A DNA stretch of 64,000 nucleotides from Plectosphaerella cucumerina (taxonomy: Eukaryota > Ascomycota > Sordariomycetes > Glomerellales > Plectosphaerellaceae). The stretch spans positions 3,720,001-3,784,000 of the forward strand of contig JAGPXD010000003.1 in assembly GCA_020746995.1 (NCBI GenBank). The letters run 5' to 3'. Position numbers and translations under genes: made by a program. Positions within the stretch are counted from its first letter, which is position 1. Every line of letters begins with the position of its first letter. Shown here in pieces: positions 22,069-32,939 of this stretch. The notes beneath the pieces were generated by a model. That model saw only the letters and a list, made by a program, of their open reading frames with translations, did no database searches and was not told where the DNA came from.

Positions 22069-23110
22069 TCATACCTTATCGGTGACTGCCCCAAACCCTC
22101 GACGTCCTGGGATCCGGGTGGACAAGTCACCGAGAGGCAAAGAGAACGGAAAGTCGACCGCTTGAAGCACGAGGGCCAGGAAGATGTACCACCCCAAGAG
22201 TGTGACGCCAAATAGGAGACCAGCACCGACATGCTGTAGTGTCAGAGCGTCCGAGGAAGCGCCGTTTGCCACGGCAAAGAAGGAACCCGAGAGACAGCCG
22301 ACTGTAGGCAGGGTCAGCAAATTTGAGTCAAACAGAGGGGCAGGGGTTCTACTCACAGCAGGGGACTAGCAAGACGAAGATAAGAAAGAAGACAATGTTG
22401 GTGCGGATGCTGGCCACCATGAAGACGGCGCAGAGGATTGCCATGGCCACAAGGAAAAAGGAGAAAGTGGCATAGAACTGAGGCTCGTCCAGTCCGCCAG
22501 AGGCTGAACCGGTCATAGAATAGAGGCCGTAGGCGTTGTACCAAGGGACAATTGTGGCCCCAAAAGTCAGCCAGAAACCGCCGAAGAGACAGAAGACTGT
22601 TGACGGGAAGGTGTTGCCTGAAGTGATCAAGCGAGGTCAGTATCAGCTGCCCAGAAAATGATACAAGACTTGGAACGTACCCAGGATCCATTCACCGATG
22701 CCTCCAAGCACCAACATCATGCCGCCGAGGAAGAAGAAGGCGCCACTTCAAAGGTCAGTCCTCCACAGTTCAAGTAGCCGATGCGGACGTACACGTTTGC
22801 TCCAGCACCAAAGCCACCAGCACCCTTCCACTCCATCAAGGACATTGAGACTGGTGTAGTACAGAGAAGAAAACCGCCGAGAGCTATGAAAGTCAGCCAT
22901 GCCTACTTGCAACCGATTCCGTCAGGGCAACACACCTATCGGAGTCGGGTTGCCAAAGGTTTGCCTCAACTCTCCCTTGACCTGATTCTTGGGTGAGAGG
23001 TAGAGCTGCTCATACAACTCGGGGGACATGGTCACGCTGACCGAAGGCTGGACTGTCTCCATCATCTCGTCTCGGGAATCGTTCTGGGTTTTGATGGTCT
23101 GGGTCGACAT
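22069..23110 (-). CDS. GPR1/FUN34/yaaH (AceTr) family acetate transporter
   Basis: Six-TM acetate/proton symporter, 274 aa, in the plasma membrane. Exons are 23110-22936, 22883-22793, 22745-22681, 22617-22357 and 22301-22069; four small GT-AG introns, all frame-consistent. The family signature 'FGNPTPI' and 'ALGGFLLCTTPVSMSLM' is present at the end of the polar N-tail (about residues 52-75), followed by 'GAGANVGAFFFLGGMMLVLG' and 'NTFPSTVFCLFGGFW'. The second donor must be the inner GTACGT: it gives the conserved 'NVGAFFF', while the outer GT breaks frame. A TATA box at 23181-23186 fits the start. Regulation by acetate (FacB) is typical of the family but no site was proven here. Confidence 0.93.
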
Positions 23111-23933
23111 GGCAAAGGATGAGAGGGAATTGATGGAGGGTATGGAAGAGACGCATGAGGGCTGAAAAGATAATCAGGCATTTATACGGTGAAATGAATC
23201 ATCGAGGTACCAGCTTTCGCTACGAAGTCTCTCTAGTCATTCCTGGCTTGACCAGTGGACGCAACTGAGCCCGTGTGGCCATCCTTTAACCCGGCAGAGG
23301 ACGCAAATATGGCCTGGCGTCAAAGATCAGCTTGTCGAGATCGACACAACCACCACGAAGCACAGTCCCGTTACCCCATGGGGCCGAACGTTTTCGAAGC
23401 TAAGGAGGCTGTCGGGTCCTGCCGAGTCTCCATCTCTACCCAGTAAGCCCTCATCTTCCATTGCAGAGCAGCATGTAATCCCCATGGGGAGCATCATCTG
23501 CCGGCCAGGAAGCACGTAAAACATCCCAGAGATGCGGGGTCAAGCCACCCGACCAAATCCAGGGGCTCCGGGTCGGCTCCGCGTCTGGGCGCAGTCGGTT
23601 CCGATCGTTAGCTTCGTCGGCACCGCACCTCCGCATGTGCTAGCGTCCGTTCTCCAAGAATGAGGGGAAGGAAGCGGGGGACCAGAGGTGACCCTGTTGT
23701 GACCATCGGGTCCGGGGAAAGCATGGGCGAACGGAGGCTGTGAGATGGAGACATCTCTGGTTTCAAGAACCATCAGGTGGGGAAATCTGGGCTGTTCAGA
23801 GGCACGGAACGACAGAAGCTTCATGCTCCTACATAAGGTCTTCGGATTCCAGACACTCTCATCAAGACAATCATATCATCGCCTCGTACATCGTCACATC
23901 ACCCAAGCAACAGTACGATTCTCTATCTTCATC
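23111..23933. other. Intergenic, divergent promoters of acetate transporter and FMO
   Basis: Shared 823-bp interval. A TATA box for the minus-strand transporter lies at 23181-23186. The plus-strand frame of the FMO runs open from 23745, but the start MAAVQV at 23934 is preferred. Nothing else is seen. Confidence 0.55.
23181..23186 (-). promoter_or_regulatory. TATA box of the acetate transporter
   Basis: TATAAA on the minus strand, 71 bp upstream of the ATG at 23110. Confidence 0.45.
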
Positions 23934-25915
23934 ATGGCAGCAGTTCAAGTTCAGCCCCCTTCGTCTGTCCCCTCATATATGAGATCCTTGCCCGGATCAG
24001 TCAATATACCACTCGCCAAATTCCCCGCCTCGCCTGCATCACCGCCGGCCAGCAGTCCGGATGCCTCACAGGTCGCCAAAAGCCTGCTCGAGACCTTCAA
24101 CAAGGCCATCACATCGGCAGACTTCCCGGCCGTCGCCCGCCTCTTCGTCGAAGATGGCTATTGGCGAGATCATCTAGCCTTGTCCTGGGAGTTCCGCACT
24201 GTCCAGAGCCCCGGCAAGATTACAGAGTTCCTCGAAGGCGCGGCAACTTCCAAGGATGGACTTCGACTCACTAAGCTATCAGTCGACGAGAGCACAACCG
24301 TCAGGGCACCTAGGTTCGCTCCTATCGATGCTGAGGGAAGCGTTTCTGGAATCCAGCTGTTCATTCAAGTTGAGACTCGTCTTGGCTCAGGTCTTGGGCT
24401 CGCCCGGCTTGCCCTGCACCACGGGGAGTGGAAGATATTCACCCTGTACACCAGGTTGGATGAGTTGCGTGGCTTCGAGTCGCCTTTGGGAAGTCGCCGT
24501 CCCAAGGGTGTCGAGCACGGAGGCAAGCCGGGGAGGAAGAACTGGGCCGAACGAAGGGCTGCGGCAGCGAATTTCCAGGATGGAAATGAACCGGCAGTTT
24601 TGATCATCGGTATGTTGCCGTTAAGCAAATGTTGGGAGGAAAGGTACTGACATGTCAATTAGGGGGCGGTCAAGCTGGCCTCACGGCCGCCGCTCGGCTG
24701 AAGATGCTCGGCGTCGAAGCCCTCGTCATCGACAAGAACGGACGTGTTGGCGATAACTGGCGCAAGCGCTACCACCAGCTCGTCCTGCACGATCCGGTTT
24801 GGTACGATCATCTGCCGTACCTCAATTTCCCGGACCACTGGCCCATCTTCACGCCCAAGGACAAGCTCGCTGAGTTCTTCGAGGCTTACACCAAGATCCT
24901 CGAGTTGAACGTTTGGAACAACACCGAACTCGTCCACACCCAGTGGGACGACAAGGCACAAAACTGGACTGTCATTGTCAACCGAAAGCAGCACGGAGAC
25001 AACGGCCCCAGTGAGGTCCGCACATTCCATCCGCGCCACATCATCCAGGCAACTGGCCACTCCGGGAAGAAGAACCAGCCCGACATCAAGGGGATTGAGA
25101 GCTTCAGGGGCGACCGCATCTGTCACTCATCAGAATTTCCCGGTGCAGATCAAGACAGCCATGGCAAGCGAGCTGTTGTGGTGGGATCATGCAACTCAGC
25201 ACATGATATCGCCCAGGATTACCTGGAAAAGGGGTACGAGATCACCATTGTGCAACGGTCCACGACCCACGTGGTCTCCTCCGAAGCTATCACCGAGATC
25301 GGGCTGAAGGGCGTCTACTCAGAGGACGGTCCGCCAGTCGATGATGCCGATCTCCTCATTCACGGCCTCCCAACTCCCGTCCTCAAAGCCCATCAGGTCA
25401 AGACAGCGGCGCGACAGGCCGAGCACGACAAAGACCTCCTCGAGGGCCTCGACAGGGCCGGCTTCAAGGTTGACCGCGGCCCCGACGGCGCCGGGCTGTT
25501 CTTCAAGTATTTCCAGCGCGGAGGCGGATACTACATCAACGTCGGTGCCTCGCAGCTCATCGCTGAGGGCAAGATCAAGGTGAAGCAGGGCCAGGAGGTC
25601 GAGGAGATTCTGCCAGACGGGCTCCTCTTCGCCGACGGCTCGAAGCTGCAGGCTGATGAGATCATTTTTGCGACGGGGTACCAAAACATGCGCACGGAGA
25701 CGCGCAACTTATTCGGGGACGAGGTTGCTGACAAGGTTGGTGATATCTGGGGCTTCAACGAGGAGGGGGAGATGCGGGTGATCTGGCAGAACAGTGGGCA
25801 TCCTGGCTTCTGGTTCCATGGGGGTAATCTGGCCATGTGTCGGTACTACTCGCGGCTGCTGGCTTTGCAGATCAAGGGTCTCGAGGAGGGGCTGTACAAG
25901 CACGGAGAGGTTTAG
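23934..25915 (+). CDS. Flavin-containing monooxygenase-like enzyme with NTF2-like N-terminal domain
   Basis: FAD- and NADPH-dependent oxygenase, 642 aa. Exons are 23934-24609 and 24663-25915 (53-nt GT-AG intron that splits a Gly codon of the FAD motif). Residues about 45-190 resemble an NTF2/SnoaL-like domain ('LLETFNKAITSADFPAVARL', then 'WEFRTVQSPGKITEFLEGAA'). The FAD Rossmann motif is 'VLIIGGGQAGLTAAARL' near residue 222. 'FRGDRICHSSEF' is the FMO-identifying region, 'AVVVGSCNSAHDIAQD' the NADPH Rossmann motif, and 'EIIFATGYQNMRTE' the late ATG motif. This two-domain form is frequent in moulds among YUCCA-like or putative indole-pyruvate monooxygenases; substrate is unknown. No membrane anchor is seen. 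Confidence 0.92.
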
Positions 25916-26638
25916 GTGGTGGAATGGAGATGAGTGGGACTTTCGGAGGTCAGCTTGCTACGGATCAGGTTTTAGTGTGATAGTTGTTTGCTTCAAGAAT
26001 GATGTTTGGATCAGTACGAAGACCTAAAGCCGTGTCGTGCATTCTTTCCCGCAAAAACGGAAGATTTCTGGAGTTCTGCTGTGACCGAAGCGTTCCTGCT
26101 GACCTGGAAATCGCAAGTGGTCAACGTGTGGGATGGGAGCCAGTCACCTTTCGTGATTTCAGTGCCTACGGTATCGATCTGTTTCTCATCGAATGCCAAC
26201 TCTTGTTATGCTAGCCAGCATCGGTCTAGATCACAATCTCGTTCTTCTGAAGGGAGTTTCGTTTGTGAACCAGATAACCGGCATGCTCCACTGACTTGGT
26301 GTCAAGGAGCTCCGGCAGAGGCCAGGTGCTTCCGCTTCCCCGCATGGTGTTCACCAAGGGCCGCTATCTTGGGCTAGTCCAGCTGATCTCCGCAGGCTTT
26401 GACTTCGGAGATAGGGGCCGGACACCAGGAATGACACACTGGCGGCCAATAAAATACAGGGCGATTCATGAGAACAGGGAAGGCAGCGTTAGTGGGATGC
26501 GGGGAAGCAGTTGTGGATCGGTCAGCCGGAATGTGGTCTTCCCCAGGTTCCGCCCCTTTTTCATCCGCGACCCCCTCCTCCCGCCCCTCTCATCACCAAC
26601 GTCCTTTCATCACAGCCAGCAGGAGAAAGTTATCACCA
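25916..26638. other. Intergenic between FMO and Zn2Cys6 regulator
   Basis: 3' region of the FMO and promoter of the regulator. An open frame continues upstream of 26639, but its first ATG (26468) adds only Ser/Pro-rich residues. No repeat or RNA gene. Confidence 0.5.
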
Positions 26639-29241
26639 ATGGCCCCTTCTTCAAAGTCAACCACCTCTACTGTTCACCTACCAGACCGGATTCGCCGGCA
26701 GAACCACTCATGCGACCACTGTAGAAGATCAAAGAAGGCTTGCGACGGCTACGCCATCAATGAGGCCGCGTGCAGCTCGCCTGGGACTATCTCTCACACG
26801 ACCTCATCCAATGGTTAGTTCATAAAGTCTGACCGAGGACTTGACGCTGACTGTTTCGACGTGTAGACGCCAGTCAAGAACCACTGCCATGCTCTTACTG
26901 CGTCAGGACGAAGAAGAAATGCTCAGCGAATCCATACTGGAGAAGGCCTCAGTCGTCGTTCGTGCAAGACACTGATGGACCCGGGGTTGCAGCTGAATGG
27001 GAACGAGACGAAGAGCCCAAACGCCAGAGAACGGGACAGACAGCTTTCCCGAATCCGAGTTTCCGAGGGAGCCTCGAGCTCACCACCGACGAACTGGGCC
27101 ATCTCTTCCAGGTTCCAGATCTAGCATCTTTGCCCTGGAATATCCCGCCACCCGGCCCGGATATGACCCAGCTTCACTCCTTCTTTGAATTTAGACCAGG
27201 GTCGTCGGGTGTGGACTCGGTACAGGACGGGTATGGAGGCGCCTTTCTCCCGCAAGACCCTGGCCCCCCTACTACAGGGTCGGCGGGCTCCCTCCTACAA
27301 GACGACTTTTTGTTCTCGCGGCCTCTGGGTTTTGACTGCCCTGACACCTCTGAACAAGACAGTCAAGCTACCCCATGGAGTTTCACCCAGGAACCTCTGG
27401 CAACACCAGTGTCTATGCCGTCAGAACAAGCCCTGGTCTTCTCCGACGGCAGCAGACGAAGAAGGCGACGGACCAGCGAGGACTCCGATGACGAAGTTGG
27501 CTACCAGCATTCCATTTCTACTGCCGACAGTTGGATGATGAAAGGCTCGGACAATCTCATCATTTCCGACAGCCTGCTGCGCATCTACCACGACGTGCTC
27601 GAGAACAACCTCGCCTGCTGGCTGGCCGAAGAGAACTGCCCCTACAAGATGTCTCGCTTCGGCGGAAACTTGTTGGCAGGCTCTTCTTCTGTCAACGACG
27701 GCCTGGTCGTCCCAGAATGGGGCACATCGTGGACCAATAGGCTCTACCGCCGCGTCATGCAACTCGACCGTGCCGCTCAGCGTGCCAAAACGATCCGACT
27801 CACTCGCGGCGAGAGTCAGGCCGCTTCCAGAGCCCTCGATCTGGTCATCATGGCTTTCGCAACACAGTACGCCCAAGGCAGTCGAAGGAAAGAGAAGTTC
27901 CGCTCGGCGACGGCAGGACCAGACGGCATGGAAGATGCCTTTGAGCAGACCATGCAGCAGACCATCTGGAGACAGGCGAGACAGGCCCTCGCCGAGGTTG
28001 CCGACCTTGAGTCCTACCGAGTGGTCTACGCGGAATTGATCTTCGGCCTGACTGAGAAACCGTGGGCTGAGGACGACTTTCCCGAGGAAGATGGTCAGGC
28101 ACATGTGTCTGCACTTCCAAAAATTCTGGAGACCATCGCGCAGTCAGGCCCTCCGGTGTATCTCGACAGAGCGGCCAAAAAGGTGCAGACGCTGCGGTAC
28201 CGGTTCGAGGCCCATGAAACTGCGCAAGCCTGCAAAGGCCGTACACAAACGGAGAGCGACATGGCACAGGAGGACAGGAGGACAATCGGTCTCTTGTACT
28301 GGCTGGCAGTCATGTTCGACACCGTATCGTCCTCAATGAACGAGCGACCCGTCGCGCTGGCGGACGAAGACTGCGAGCAGGACGTGGTGCAAGAGAAGCG
28401 GTCATCTCAGCCAGACCTGGGAAGTGCCAAGGAACGATCGAAATGGGAAGTCGAGATCTTCGTCCCCCAGGGTCCAACTGGGCAACTCCCAAGGCTCGCC
28501 TGGCCCTGCTCATACGACGTCGCCACAGCTGCCATCTCCCGCTCGGCGCCCATCAAGATCCTCATCTTCCGTCACCTCTCGTACTTTCAGAACGTGCTGA
28601 GGCGAAAAGAGTTCGGGCAGCCCACGGAGAGCGCCATCAGAGGGGCAACGATGGTGTACAGGTATTGGAACACGACGTACGGTTCGTTCTACCGGGACCT
28701 GGTGCAACACTACGACTCGGTCCCCACGCGCGTGAGGAGCTGGTTCGTGTGCATCTACATCCCGTGGCATCTGGCCTCCATCATGCTCTCGGAGATGATG
28801 GACTTTGTCGACGACGCCGGGCTCGGCACGGCAGAGGGAAGCAGCGCCAGACGGGCTTCGAGCATGGCGTTGAGGATGAGGAGGAGCAGCGCCATCGCGC
28901 TATCGGACCTGGCGAGGGTCACTACGCCGGAGGCCGTGGATGACGATACGCCACTGCAGCTACCAGGGTACCACTTTGCGGTCGAGGAGGGGCCTCTGAT
29001 GACGGAGCCGTGGACGGTGATTCTCGTCAGGGCGTTTACGAAGACGGCGCTGTTCCATCTCGGAGAGGCGGAGGATCTGCGACGGCACGATCTGGAAGTC
29101 CTGGGGCAGGGGAGTGATGAACTGCGGGAGAGTATTCGGAGGGCGGAAGATTGTGCCAGGGCGTTGTGGTCGCTTGGGAGGAAGTCTCAGACGGCGAGAC
29201 ATGTTTCGAATATCTTGTCGACGGCGCTGCAGCAGTTGTGA
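26639..29241 (+). CDS. Zn2Cys6 transcription factor with unusually long cluster loop
   Basis: Nuclear DNA-binding regulator, 849 aa; exons 26639-26813 and 26867-29241 (53-nt intron). The binuclear cluster starts 'CDHCRRSKKAC' (about residues 25-35) and ends 'CSYCVRTKKKC'; the two halves are separated by about 30 residues instead of the usual 5-12, and the intron lies inside this loop. The basic linker 'RRRRRTSED' near residue 200 may be a nuclear signal. The rest, including 'NLACWLAEENCPYKMSRFGG', matches the general fungal-specific middle-homology region, with helices up to 'HVSNILSTALQQL' at the end. Upstream lies the FMO, downstream the ene-reductase, all plus strand. Targets are unknown. 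Confidence 0.88.
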
Positions 29242-29996
29242 GGGCTGCACAGGGTGTACCCGATTTTTCTAATACCGACCCTGAATACGAAGAAACCTTG
29301 AGCTCACCATCAAGGTAATGGTTATTGAGGTGACCGGCGAGTGACATGTTACCGCAGCGACATGATGCGGAGACAGGTGGTACCAGAGGGCTGAAGGCGA
29401 GCGAGGTTTGCGGGTGGCGATCCGCAGTTCGAGGATGAAGCGGCCTGTCAAGAGTCAGGCCTTCCCATCACGACATGCCATCAGCCCAGAATACACCAGA
29501 TTAGGCATTGACGCCAAGAGAAGAGCCGGCAACGGCCCGAGTCGGATTTTAAATTCAGTGCGACTTTCATGCATTTTGCCCTGCAGAGATTGACTGTCGT
29601 TCGGTTTAGGAGACAACAAACCCATGAATGAATCGCGGGGTAACCCGAAAGGGAAGTGCCGCCCCCGACTCGAGAAGGATCAGTCGCGCTCCGACATGCA
29701 GCGGAGCCCTCCCCATTATCAAGCATGGCCCGCCCCAGATCTTCGCCATGGTGCCGTCGTCCCTGGATCCCCCGAATCGGTCAATCAATGACCTCATTGG
29801 AAAGATTTCTGTTCTATGCTTAGAAATCATCAATATGCTATGGATAGCTTCCCGAGACAGGGTCGGTGGATATAAAGATGGCATTGGGACCTGAAGTTGA
29901 ACTGGCTTCGAATACGGGCTAGAACTACACGGCATCATCACGAACTGCCACCCTAGAAACACATTTTCTCCCAAGTCCTTACAGTCAGCACTCAAA
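29242..29996. other. Intergenic, promoter of the YqjM-type ene-reductase
   Basis: Holds a good TATA box at 29871-29876 and otherwise no recognised element or gene. Confidence 0.55.
29871..29876 (+). promoter_or_regulatory. TATA box of the YqjM-type ene-reductase
   Basis: TATAAA in context GGATATAAAGATGG, 126 bp upstream of the ATG at 29997. Confidence 0.5.
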
Positions 29997-31464
29997 ATGA
30001 CCGTCTCCACCGAAAGAAGACAGGCTTTGGCCAACGACCGTCTCGTCCCGGTCTTCAATGCCGGCGGGGAGGTCCAGCAGAACGGCACCGGCGCCAAGTC
30101 CATCATCAACGACTCGGCAAAGGGAGTCCCCTTCTTCACCCCTGAGCAGGACATTGCTCCCGGCACCGCGGTTCAGAGCGATGACCAGCCCACCCCCAAG
30201 CTCTTTACCCCGCTGAAGATCCGCGGCATCGAGATGCCGAACCGCATCTGGCTCAGCCCCATGTGCCAGTACAGCTCCCACGAGGGCTTCCAGGGTGTAC
30301 GTTTCTCCCATACCGAGCTTGAACAAAGCCTCAAAAACTGACATCTGTCCAGCCCTGGCACACGACTCACTACGGCGGCATCGCCCAGCGTGGTGTAAGC
30401 ACAATATTGCGCCCCTCGCGAATCTCCGCACGTGCTGACAACCCCAGACCGGCCTGACGATGATCGAGGCGACCGCCGTGCAAGCCAACGGCCGCATCAC
30501 CCCTGAAGATTCCGGCATCTGGCTCGACTCCCACATCGAGGGACTCCGGAAGCACGTCGACTTCGCTCACAGCCAGAACAACCTCATCGCCATCCAGCTC
30601 GCCCACGCCGGGCGTAAGGCGTCGGCCGTCGCCCCCTTTCTCAACTTCGCCGCCATCGCGACCGAGGAAGCAGGCGGCTGGCCCAACGACGTCGTCGGAC
30701 CCACGGACGAGAAGTTCGACGAGGGTTACGCCTCGCCCCGCGCCCTGACCATCCCCGAGATCGAGCAGATCAAGAAGGACTTCCAGCGCGCCGTCATCCG
30801 CTCCGTCCACGCCGGTTTCGACGTCGTCGAGCTGCACTTTGCCCACGGATACCTTGTCTCCAGCTTCCTCTCGCCCGCCGTGAACAAGCGTACCGACAAG
30901 TACGGCGGCAGCTTCGAGAACCGCGCCCGTCTGGCCCTGGAGCTTGTCGAGGGCGCCCGCGCCGTGCTTCCTGAGAAGACGCCGCTTTGGGTGCGCATCA
31001 GCGCGACCGACTGGCTCGACAACAACCCCGAGTGGGAGGGCGAGAACTGGACCGTCGACGAGAGCATCAAGCTCGCGCATCTCTTCGCCGAGCGTGGTGT
31101 CGATGTCCTCGACGTCTCGAGCGGCGGCATCCACCGCCTGCAAAAGGTCAATGGCGGCCCAGGCTACCAGGCCGGCTTCGCCAAGAAGATCAAGAAGTCC
31201 GTGGGCGACAAGCTCCTCGTCAGCACCGTCGGCAGCATCAAGACGGGTACTCTGGCCGAGGAACTCATCACCGGCGGCAAGGACGAGGACGACACGCCCC
31301 TTGACCTGGTTGCGGCGGGACGCATGTTCCAGAAGAACCCGGGTCTGGTGTGGTACTGGGCCGATGACCTGAACACGTCGATCCACGTGGCTAAGCAGAT
31401 TGGCTGGGGATTCGGCGGCAGGGCGGCGATCAAGAAGGAGTCGGGAAAGACGAGCATCCCTTGA
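29997..31464 (+). CDS. NADPH dehydrogenase/ene-reductase, YqjM-like (class III old yellow enzyme)
   Basis: FMN enzyme reducing activated alkenes, 452 aa. Exons are 29997-30296, 30353-30394 (42 nt) and 30448-31464; both introns fall between codons. The family Cys is in 'LSPMCQYSSHEG', the substrate His pair in 'VVELHFAHGYLVSSFLSP', the FMN/substrate loop in 'IQLAHAGRKAS', and 'RTDKYGGSFENRARL' is intact. About 70 extra N-terminal residues precede the barrel, which starts at 'PKLFTPLKIRGIEMPNR'; this extension is common in mould homologues. The last third has 'TVGSIKTG...VAAGRMFQKNPGL' for phosphate binding. No signal peptide, so cytosolic. The window carries a second, class I member at 2759; the two are not recent duplicates. 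Confidence 0.94.
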
Positions 31465-31777
31465 GGCTGTTGCTGCATGAGGCGTTGGCGTTGGACACAG
31501 CATTGCATAAGTAGCCGGGCTGGGTAGCCCTAGAAACGAATTGGACGATTTGAGACTTGACAATCGACGGGATGCGGCCTTCCGTGGTGCATGTGTGACT
31601 GGCGTTGGCGTCTATGAAAGATGGAAGCCCTGGAGTTGTCTGTTGGCCTTCTGAACAACTCAGCGGATTATACTGGCGATGGTTTGGGACGAGCGCATGG
31701 GTGTTGTTGAATGTGTGTATTATTTTCCATCCTGGGTATCTTCCATTGCCAAATCCTCATCCATCCCTCCCATCGAG
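31465..31777. other. Short convergent intergenic region
   Basis: Between the 3' ends of the ene-reductase and the zinc-finger gene. I looked for a missing acetyltransferase exon of the latter here and found none. Confidence 0.6.
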
Positions 31778-32602
31778 TCACGCTCCCGACAAATTCCGTA
31801 TGTTCGCCTTGTGTTGCTTGGCATGGAACTTGACGTCCGGTGGGTGCAGCGGGTTGTAGACGATCCGGCAAATCTTGCATTCCTCAAACGTAGACTTCGT
31901 CGACAGGTTGATGGTTGTTTGTACTGGGGCCGACTTTGTCCGCACCGGCTTCTTCTGGGGTTTCAACAAGCCGTGCCGTGCTACTTCGTGGCTTGATGAA
32001 TGTGGCTTCGTGATGACCAGGGCGTCCTCTGAGGAGTTGGTCTCGGTGCTCTCTGCAGAATCGTCGCTCGGAAAAGCATTCTGTAGGTAGAGGTGCCCTC
32101 TGGGCTGGACGGAACTGCACGATTCACTGCCTTCGTCTTCATCGAACCCCGTGGCGAGGGGCGCGGGTGGCCGCAGCTGCAATCTCCGGGGTGCTCGTTG
32201 TGGCGGGTTGTGGTCGGGTGGTATTGGTGGTGAGCTTGACGCCAGCTTCTTCAACATGGACGAGTCGGCTGATGAGGTGGACCGGCATGGCTTGAAGTAG
32301 TTGAGTATCGAGCCCTTCTCGAAGCTGCTGCTCGGCGTAGGCGCCGGTAGTCTCGGGAGCTCTGGGGTAGGAGTCTGATCGGTGGCTGGACTCAGTTCTG
32401 CTTTGGTCGTCGGTGATGTCCTTCTCCGCTTCTCGGTTGTTGGGTTCTCGGTCGCGGAGAATGGTCTCTTCTTGCTGTATGTGCGCAGAGGTTTCCTGTG
32501 GCCAGTCAATCACTGTCGGCAAAGGCGATGGTCCTGCGAGTAAACCTACTTCCTTTGAGAGTCCATCATGCCGGGGACGGCTTCAACCGCGTCGATACTC
32601 AT
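31778..32602 (-). CDS. ESCO-type zinc-finger protein (Eco1-like N-terminal half, no acetyltransferase domain)
   Basis: Exons 32602-32550 and 32495-31778 give 256 aa. The intron (54 nt) restores 'DSQRKKPLRTYSKKRP', the basic start typical of fungal cohesin acetyltransferase Eco1. Residues about 60-75 contain 'KGSILNYFKP', which resembles a PCNA-interacting (PIP) box. Near the end lies the ESCO zinc finger 'CKICRIVYNPLHPPDVKFH' followed by AKQH (C-x2-C...H-x3-H). Eco1 then continues with an acetyltransferase domain, but here the protein stops 13 residues after the finger at 'NIRNLSGA'. It may be a stand-alone chromatin or replication-linked factor or a truncated paralogue. The start could also be one of the two ATGs 11-12 codons further in. 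Confidence 0.78.
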
Positions 32603-32939
32603 GGCAGAGACATGTACATATCGGAAGACACTGAATGATCTGGACAAGTGTCGAAGATTAGGGCGAGGAATACTTGAATGTACCACAGATGATGACGCAG
32701 GTGACTTGAAGGTTGGGTTGGAGCTCCTGTTGTGAGAAAGACCCCACGAGCAGGGGCCCCTGTCGCGCGACTCGACGCGCCTCGACGCGTTGTCGCGGGA
32801 TCACGTGTCAGCCGCCCGTGCTTTGATCGCGACACAACACTATGGGTGCCAAAGACGGCTTATCTAATCGCTGGGTCAAAGGGTTGGATGTCATACTGCT
32901 CATTACAGCTCATTAGGTATCTGCTCGAAGACCGATGGA
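32603..32939. other. Intergenic between VMA12 and zinc-finger gene
   Basis: Promoter of the zinc-finger gene and 3' end of VMA12, both minus strand. Nothing else recognised. Confidence 0.5.

Noticed and set aside
22795..22883. Outer GT (AAC|GTGTAC) as donor of exon 2 in the acetate transporter
   Set aside because: Breaks frame with the only usable acceptor; the inner GTACGT restores the conserved 'NVGAFFF'.
22900..26000. Possible secondary-metabolite cluster (FMO, regulator, ene-reductases, epoxide hydrolase, MFS pump)
   Set aside because: Tailoring-type genes are present, but no polyketide, non-ribosomal peptide, terpene or prenyltransferase core gene occurs, and the genes are spread among housekeeping loci.
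30370..31563. 397-aa open frame on the minus strand opposite the YqjM-type ene-reductase
   Set aside because: It is the mirror of a well-supported gene with conserved motifs; third-position GC bias keeps the antisense frame open and its product is a Val/Glu/Asp/Gly-rich mix with no motif.
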